Assembly: GCA_019247245.1 (NCBI GenBank)
Contig: JAFAPF010000343.1
Location: 1 to 9,117 of the forward strand
Origin: Rubrobacter sp.
GTDB lineage: Bacteria; Actinomycetota; Rubrobacteria; Rubrobacterales; Rubrobacteraceae
Direction: 5' to 3'
Length of the DNA stretch: 9,117 bases
Position numbers and translations under genes: made by a program. A model generated the notes under the pieces. That model was not told the origin of the DNA. It ran no database searches and worked only from the letters and a program-made list of their open reading frames with translations. Of the stretch, positions 5,959-9,117 are shown in pieces; the first letter of the stretch is position 1; each line of letters begins with the position of its first letter.

Positions 5959-6065
5959 TTAAAATGGTACCCCTAGGTCGATTAGCACCAGGTTCTGACG
6001 TCTTCCTTGGTGGGATTCTCTAAAATTTGACAAATCCACCCGCCGGCGAGAGCACCCGCGATCAT
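5959..6065 (-). pseudogene. short coding remnant, one hydrophobic segment, function unknown
   Basis: On the minus strand an ATG at 6065-6063 opens M-I-A-G-A-L-A-G-G-W-I-C-Q, then I-L-E-N-P-T-K-E-D-V-R-T, and stops at TAA 5984-5982. Shifting frame by one base near 5990 continues as L-V-L-I-D-L-G-V-P-F to a TAA at 5961-5959. The composition looks protein-like, with one membrane-compatible Gly/Ala-rich stretch followed by a charged segment. No ribosome binding site precedes the ATG. It could be a separate small gene or the displaced 3' end of the membrane protein gene that stops at 6082, only 16 bases upstream. I do not recognise it. Confidence 0.27.
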
Positions 6066-6081
6066 TGCTGGGCTGCAAGCG

Positions 6082-7107
6082 TCACGAGAGAGGCCGCAAA
6101 AAGAGAGGTTTCCAGATAAGAAAGGCAATTAATCCGAACATACCTCCTGCTCTGGCCCACGCCCACTGCTCGGACAGACCGACCTTGAGCATAAGGATCA
6201 AAACGATCGCAGCAGGGAGCGTCAGCATCGGCAACCAGAAGGCTGGATCCTTGGAGACAGGAAAGAATTGGTCTAGATACAAAGCAGTTTTATGAGCATG
6301 ATTCATGTTCAAAAGTGACCAGACGAGGATCGTCGCTAATAAGACCATTACCTGATGGCTTAGGCTGCGAACCAGGGCGTGTCCTAAGCCAGCCCAAGCC
6401 GCTCCTAGCGGTATGAAAAGTATGTTTGTCCGGTCTAATTCCACTCAACAAAGATGCGGGAGGCGTGTTGCACTGGGGGCTGAGCCACGAGCAATGGGAT
6501 ACTTGCGATGGCTTGCACCTTTTCTGGTAGACGGTCTTGCCAGAAGAGACCGAGAATGGAGCTGGCGAAAAAACCAAGTATAACAAATCCGAGGATAGCA
6601 GCGATATACCAACGCACGGATCTGTGCGGCCGAAGGAAGGCGAAGAGATAAACCTTAGCGCCGCGATAAACCATGCCCACCTAAGCATCGCGTGGGGCGT
6701 ACTCCATACTGTCTTGACAAGGCCGAAGTTCGAGTGCCAGAAATTATCAAGAACAAGGCCGGCGAAGCCCCAACATTACTAAACCACTACCGGCGATGCC
6801 CAGAGAGCCTGGGACCCCGAAACGAAGCAGGGGAACTCGGAACTCGGGTCCGAACCGAGGGCGAAATCGAGGCGAGAAAACAAGACCCTCAAAGAGAAGT
6901 GTGGTGAGGGTGGTCATCGAGTAGACGAACAAGTGTAGAGTAAAACGTGTCGAGTGTGTGGGTGGCATGGTATACCCTATCCCAAGATAGGTCGATGCTG
7001 ACGGTGGCAATCATCAGAAAGAACGTGAGCCACAATCGTCTATTAGTGCTGATCAGGTTCTCAGGAACGCCTTGAAACTGAGAAGGTTCAGGTGACTGAA
7101 CCTTCAC
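6082..7107 (-). pseudogene. multi-pass membrane protein with paired His motifs, broken by four frameshifts
   Basis: One gene of about 340 codons can be rebuilt from four minus-strand pieces. The start is GTG 7107-7105, with TGGAGG (7120-7115) seven bases upstream. Piece 1 holds D-L-S-W-D-R-V-Y-H-A-T-H and F-Y-S. After a shift near 6935 it continues H-L-F-V-Y, then P-R-F-R-P-R-F-G-P. A shift at the CCCC of 6768-6771 leads into L-D-N-F-W-H-S-N-F-G and W-S-T-P-H. A shift near 6650 leads into R-P-H-R-S-V-R-W-Y-I-A and E-K-V-Q-A-I-A-S-I-P. A one-base deletion near 6440 (E-W-N then L-D-R-T-N-I-L-F-I-P-L-G) leads into the last 120 codons, ending at TGA 6084-6082. I count about seven or eight hydrophobic helices. 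The two D-x-x-W/Y-H ... S-x-P-H blocks look like an internal repeat that could bind a metal or haem (inference). I know no function for this protein type. Confidence 0.72.
7083..7104. promoter_or_regulatory. perfect 9-bp inverted repeat directly after the GTG start at 7107
   Basis: AAGGTTCAG (7083-7091) and CTGAACCTT (7096-7104) are perfect inverted repeats around GTGA. On the minus-strand mRNA the hairpin would begin at codon 2 of the gene starting at 7107, within the initiating ribosome's footprint. It could tune translation or be a protein binding site. There is no T run, so it is not a terminator. Confidence 0.5.
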
Positions 7108-7292
7108 ATTACAACCTCCACGTACGCAACAGTACGGTTTTGGCGAGCATCATACTTGGGCGCAGGCTGACTTCGGCCAGTCTCAAAAGAACGCTTCGCT
7201 ACAGCAAGAGACAACCGCCGTGGGCCGTAGACATTCACTGTTCGATCGGTAAGATTGGGGGCAACCATCCTATCGTTGGTTCCAATACCCAA
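7104..7292 (-). CDS. possible 62-codon ORF coupled to the membrane protein gene
   Basis: This minus-strand frame opens at TTG 7292-7290 (other possible starts are an ATG at 7268 and a GTG at 7235). It ends at TGA 7106-7104, overlapping the GTG start of the membrane protein gene in the four bases GTGA, a layout typical of translationally coupled gene pairs. The product would be basic and soluble, with no recognised motif. Against it: no start codon has a good ribosome binding site, the codon third positions look random, and the region is the only place for the downstream gene's promoter (TATGAT at 7154-7149 is a possible -10). I consider it more likely a 203-base intergenic region than a gene. 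Confidence 0.2.
   Translation of the reverse strand: MGIGTNDRMVAPNLTDRTVNVYGPRRLSLAVAKRSFETGRSQPAPKYDARQNRTVAYVEVVM
7115..7120 (-). promoter_or_regulatory. ribosome binding site that fixes the GTG start at 7107
   Basis: On the minus strand TGGAGG (7120-7115) lies seven bases before GTG 7107-7105. It marks the original start of the broken membrane protein gene. Confidence 0.7.
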
Positions 7293-7310
7293 GTAGTCAT
7301 GTGAACGTAC

Positions 7311-8504
7311 TTAGTAGAAGACGTTGTTCTTCAGCTTGTAGTACAGGCGGTAGTACACTGGCTCGAACTTGTACCACGCGGCGGCGCGCGCCCGTTTGAC
7401 CGGCAGGTCGAAACAGCCTAGAGAGTCCGCGATCTCTCCGCCGAAGCCCTCCTTGAATTTGTAAACGTTCCATAAGGAGCTGCTCTCGTGCAGCTCCTCC
7501 GGCTTGGGCACGCCTACCATATCGTAGTGTGTCAGGCCGCGCTGTTTAGCCCACCGCATCACCTCCCACTGCAAAAGGTAGTTGGGCTTGAGGTTGCGCT
7601 TCTTATCGCTTGAGGCGCCGTACATGTACCAGTACTTCTTGCCAAAAGTGAAGATGTACATGCCGGCCAGCGGCATACCTTTGTGTTTGGCAATAAACAA
7701 ATGTCCCTGACCTGCATCGTGCATCGCCCGCATCACACTGAAGAGATAATCGCGTGATCTTCGGAGAATATAGTCTTCTTTGCGCTCTGAGGTAGCCTTC
7801 ATCCATTCATAGAAGGTCTCCCAGCCTTCCTCGAACTCCGGTTCGACCACCTCGACGCCCTTCCTGGCAGCCAAACGGACGTTGTAGCGCGTCTTGCCTT
7901 TCATCCTCGCGAGCTGATCTTCTTCCGGTAAGCTCAGATCCACAACCAGGGTGCACTTTAGGTTTAGATCGTAGCGGGCTTTGCGGAAACCGGTGTCCCC
8001 AAGGAGGGCCTTTGCGTCCTCATTCTGCTCGGGGACCTCGGGTTCGATCTTGACGGTATGCGCACCTTCGCGGCTGGCGATAGCGCGCACGTCCCCGAAA
8101 AAGGTCCGGATAGCTACCTCATCGTCCCAAGGCAGCCAGGGACCCTTGGTGCAGTACATAAGTACACCGGGGACCGGAGCGGTATTGTAGGTGAGAAACT
8201 GCCCGAGCCCCACCACCTTGCCATCCTTCTCAAGTATCAGGCGAATAGGCTTCCAGCCTAATCGCCGTTTGAACTCACCCCACTCATAGCTCTGCAGAAC
8301 GTGACCTCCGCCTGGCGAGGCTCGTAACCAACCATCCCACTCAGCCCGGGTGACGCCCCGGACTTCCCTTATCGTGTAAGAGGTGGAGGCTTGTACGGGC
8401 CTGCGTATCTCTGCAGCAGGCGATTTCCTCGGGATATAAGAGGTGGTTCGCACAGGACTGCGTACCTCTGCAGCAGTCGAGTTATCGGTGTTGTTGGCTC
8501 CCAC
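7311..8504 (-). CDS. FemX/FemAB-family peptidoglycan bridge aminoacyltransferase
   Basis: A 397-residue member of the Fem family, which transfers Gly, Ala or Ser from aminoacyl-tRNA to the lysine of lipid II on the cytoplasmic face of the membrane. Visible: first GNAT-like half with Q-S-Y-E-W-G-E-F-K-R-R-L-G-W (71-84) and Y-C-T-K-G-P-W-L-P-W (117-126); the M-K-G-K-T-R-Y-N-V-R-L-A-A-R-K-G-V segment (201-217); second half with Y-M-Y-G-A-S-S (293-299), W-E-V-M-R-W-A (313-319), Y-D-M-V-G (327-331) and Y-K-F-K-E-G-F-G-G (348-356). All are typical. GTG 8504 follows AGAGGT (8520-8515) at a 10-base spacing. The first 42 residues are an extra, repetitive and probably disordered extension before the domain begins at about Y43. 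The gene follows an acyltransferase-like gene by 18 bases and is probably in its operon. L-Lys-L-Ala bridges known in Rubrobacter would suit this activity (inference). Confidence 0.9.
   Translation of the reverse strand: MGANNTDNSTAAEVRSPVRTTSYIPRKSPAAEIRRPVQASTSYTIREVRGVTRAEWDGWLRASPGGGHVLQSYEWGEFKRRLGWKPIRLILEKDGKVVGLGQFLTYNTAPVPGVLMYCTKGPWLPWDDEVAIRTFFGDVRAIASREGAHTVKIEPEVPEQNEDAKALLGDTGFRKARYDLNLKCTLVVDLSLPEEDQLARMKGKTRYNVRLAARKGVEVVEPEFEEGWETFYEWMKATSERKEDYILRRSRDYLFSVMRAMHDAGQGHLFIAKHKGMPLAGMYIFTFGKKYWYMYGASSDKKRNLKPNYLLQWEVMRWAKQRGLTHYDMVGVPKPEELHESSSLWNVYKFKEGFGGEIADSLGCFDLPVKRARAAAWYKFEPVYYRLYYKLKNNVFY
8361..8474 (-). repeat. imperfect 57-bp tandem duplication at the start of the FemX-like gene
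   Basis: Codons 11-29 and 30-48 are related: A-A-E-V-R-S-P-V-R-T-T-S-Y-I and A-A-E-I-R-R-P-V-Q-A-S-T-S-Y. At DNA level, CTGCGTATCTCTGCAGCAG (8401-8419) recurs as CTGCGTACCTCTGCAGCAG (8458-8476), and TAAGAGGTGG recurs at 8377 and 8437. The spacing is 57 in one part and 60 in the other, so a 3-base indel has occurred since the duplication. It encodes the N-terminal extension only. Confidence 0.85.
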
Positions 8505-8522
8505 GATTCTCTTTACCTCTTA

Positions 8523-9117
8523 CTACCTAGTCCAGAAGCTCGCTTCACCATCGCCCACGGTGTACGACCAGTTAACGATGTCGCTGGCCAGTTTGTGAAG
8601 ATCGTGATCCGCGAACTTGACCAGCAGGCTATTACGCCGTCCCTTTCGATAAAAGAAGCCCAAGCGCCGCAAATCGCTTGACCGGGGCGAGGTGGGCGAC
8701 TCGAGGAATCTGTACCTGACGATCTCTACCCCCTCTTGCCTAAAGAAACGAATCGACTCCCGGAGCAGCACCTGTGCTACGTCGCGGCGCTCTGGGAGCG
8801 TTGCGAGGTCGAGTATGTTACCGTCCTGGCCCGTCCGTGTCACCATGAGCACAGCATAGCCGAGGAGGGTCTCTCCTTCTTTCACGCCCAGGACGGTCAC
8901 CGGGAACTGAGGAGAACCGGGGCCATAGCGCCAGCGCAAAAACGCCGAGTCCTTCTCCGGTGTGCAGGGCACTTTCGAGGCAACCTTCTCGAAGAGCTCG
9001 TCAAAGGACTCGTCGAACTCTTCGACCACCTCCGCCCTCAGATCGCGCCTGACACCGTTACCCAACGCTTCGTCGACCATCTGGAGCCCCCCGTTCAGCA
9101 GCTTCTTTGCTGGCGTG
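8523..9117 (-). CDS. GNAT-like acyltransferase, C-terminal part (5' end outside window)
   Basis: The minus-strand frame is open from the window edge (first full codon at 9116) to TAG 8525-8523, 198 codons, with no upstream stop, so the gene starts outside the window. An ATG at 9080 is internal; codons before it (P-A-K-K-L-L-N-G-G-L) continue the same protein-like reading. Visible: an acidic stretch F-D-E-S-F-D-E-L-F-E-K-V; the diagnostic F-L-R-W-R-Y-G-P-G-S-P near 9.94 and 8.92 kb; a beta segment V-T-V-L-G-V-K-E-G-E; L-G-Y-A-V-L-M-V; L-A-T-L-P-E-R-R; and L-G-F-F-Y-R-K-G near the end. The F-L-R-W-R-Y block followed by a G-Y-A-V strand is common in acyl-CoA N-acyltransferase-fold proteins found near polysaccharide and envelope genes. 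The substrate is unknown. Eighteen bases separate it from the FemX-like gene, so the two are probably co-transcribed. Confidence 0.75.
   Translation of the reverse strand, partial: TPAKKLLNGGLQMVDEALGNGVRRDLRAEVVEEFDESFDELFEKVASKVPCTPEKDSAFLRWRYGPGSPQFPVTVLGVKEGETLLGYAVLMVTRTGQDGNILDLATLPERRDVAQVLLRESIRFFRQEGVEIVRYRFLESPTSPRSSDLRRLGFFYRKGRRNSLLVKFADHDLHKLASDIVNWSYTVGDGEASFWTR

Noticed and set aside
6537..6907. plus-strand ORFs of 71-81 codons
   Set aside because: They are antisense to the membrane pseudogene and have no motif or ribosome binding site.
1..9117. CRISPR arrays, tRNA genes, insertion sequences, phage or toxin-antitoxin genes
   Set aside because: I found no regularly spaced repeats, no cloverleaf with a T-loop motif, no transposase-like or phage-like ORF and no terminal inverted repeats around the decay zone.

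Overview
The window looks like a chromosomal segment from a Rubrobacter-like deep-branching actinobacterium. This is an inference from several things: an NrnA-type DHH gene preceded by a possible rbfA tail, a large SRP RNA directly upstream of dnaX, a FemX-like peptidoglycan bridge enzyme with a linked acyltransferase, the protein style, and moderately high GC with mixed third positions. No database search was possible, so the genus is a suggestion only.

Layout. (1) 1-1041: possible tail of rbfA, then intact nrnA on the plus strand. (2) 1064-1312: minus-strand coding remnant that ends 22 bases from nrnA and has no usable start. (3) 1492-3710: promoter, the roughly 270-nt SRP RNA (Alu and S domains visible, terminated by its own closing helix plus a T run), a second promoter, and full-length dnaX. 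(4) 3711-7310: a zone in which every recognisable gene is broken. It holds a small membrane-protein gene (4022-4630, two frameshifts), a CaCA-type cation/Ca2+ antiporter gene (5841-4686 on the minus strand, six frame changes and a nonsense codon), a short remnant near 6000, and a roughly 340-codon multi-pass membrane protein gene (7107-6082 on the minus strand, four frameshifts). Their start signals are still visible. (5) 7311-9117: an apparent minus-strand operon with an acyltransferase-like gene cut by the window edge, followed 18 bases later by an intact FemX/FemAB-family gene.

How it fits together. The intact genes are housekeeping (nanoRNA/pAp turnover, protein targeting, clamp loading) or envelope-related (peptidoglycan bridge and a linked acyltransferase). 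The broken genes encode membrane proteins. The four intact genes add up to about 4.6 kb without a frameshift, while about 2.8 kb of membrane genes carries a dozen or more lesions. This points to real gene decay rather than uniformly poor sequence. One lesion is an exact 13-bp tandem duplication, which suggests that at least part of the decay is recent.

I found no CRISPR array, transposase, tRNA, phage gene or defence system. I see no convincing new biological system. The most interesting material is the decay zone, the His-motif membrane protein family that can be reconstructed from it, and small dyad elements at two gene starts.
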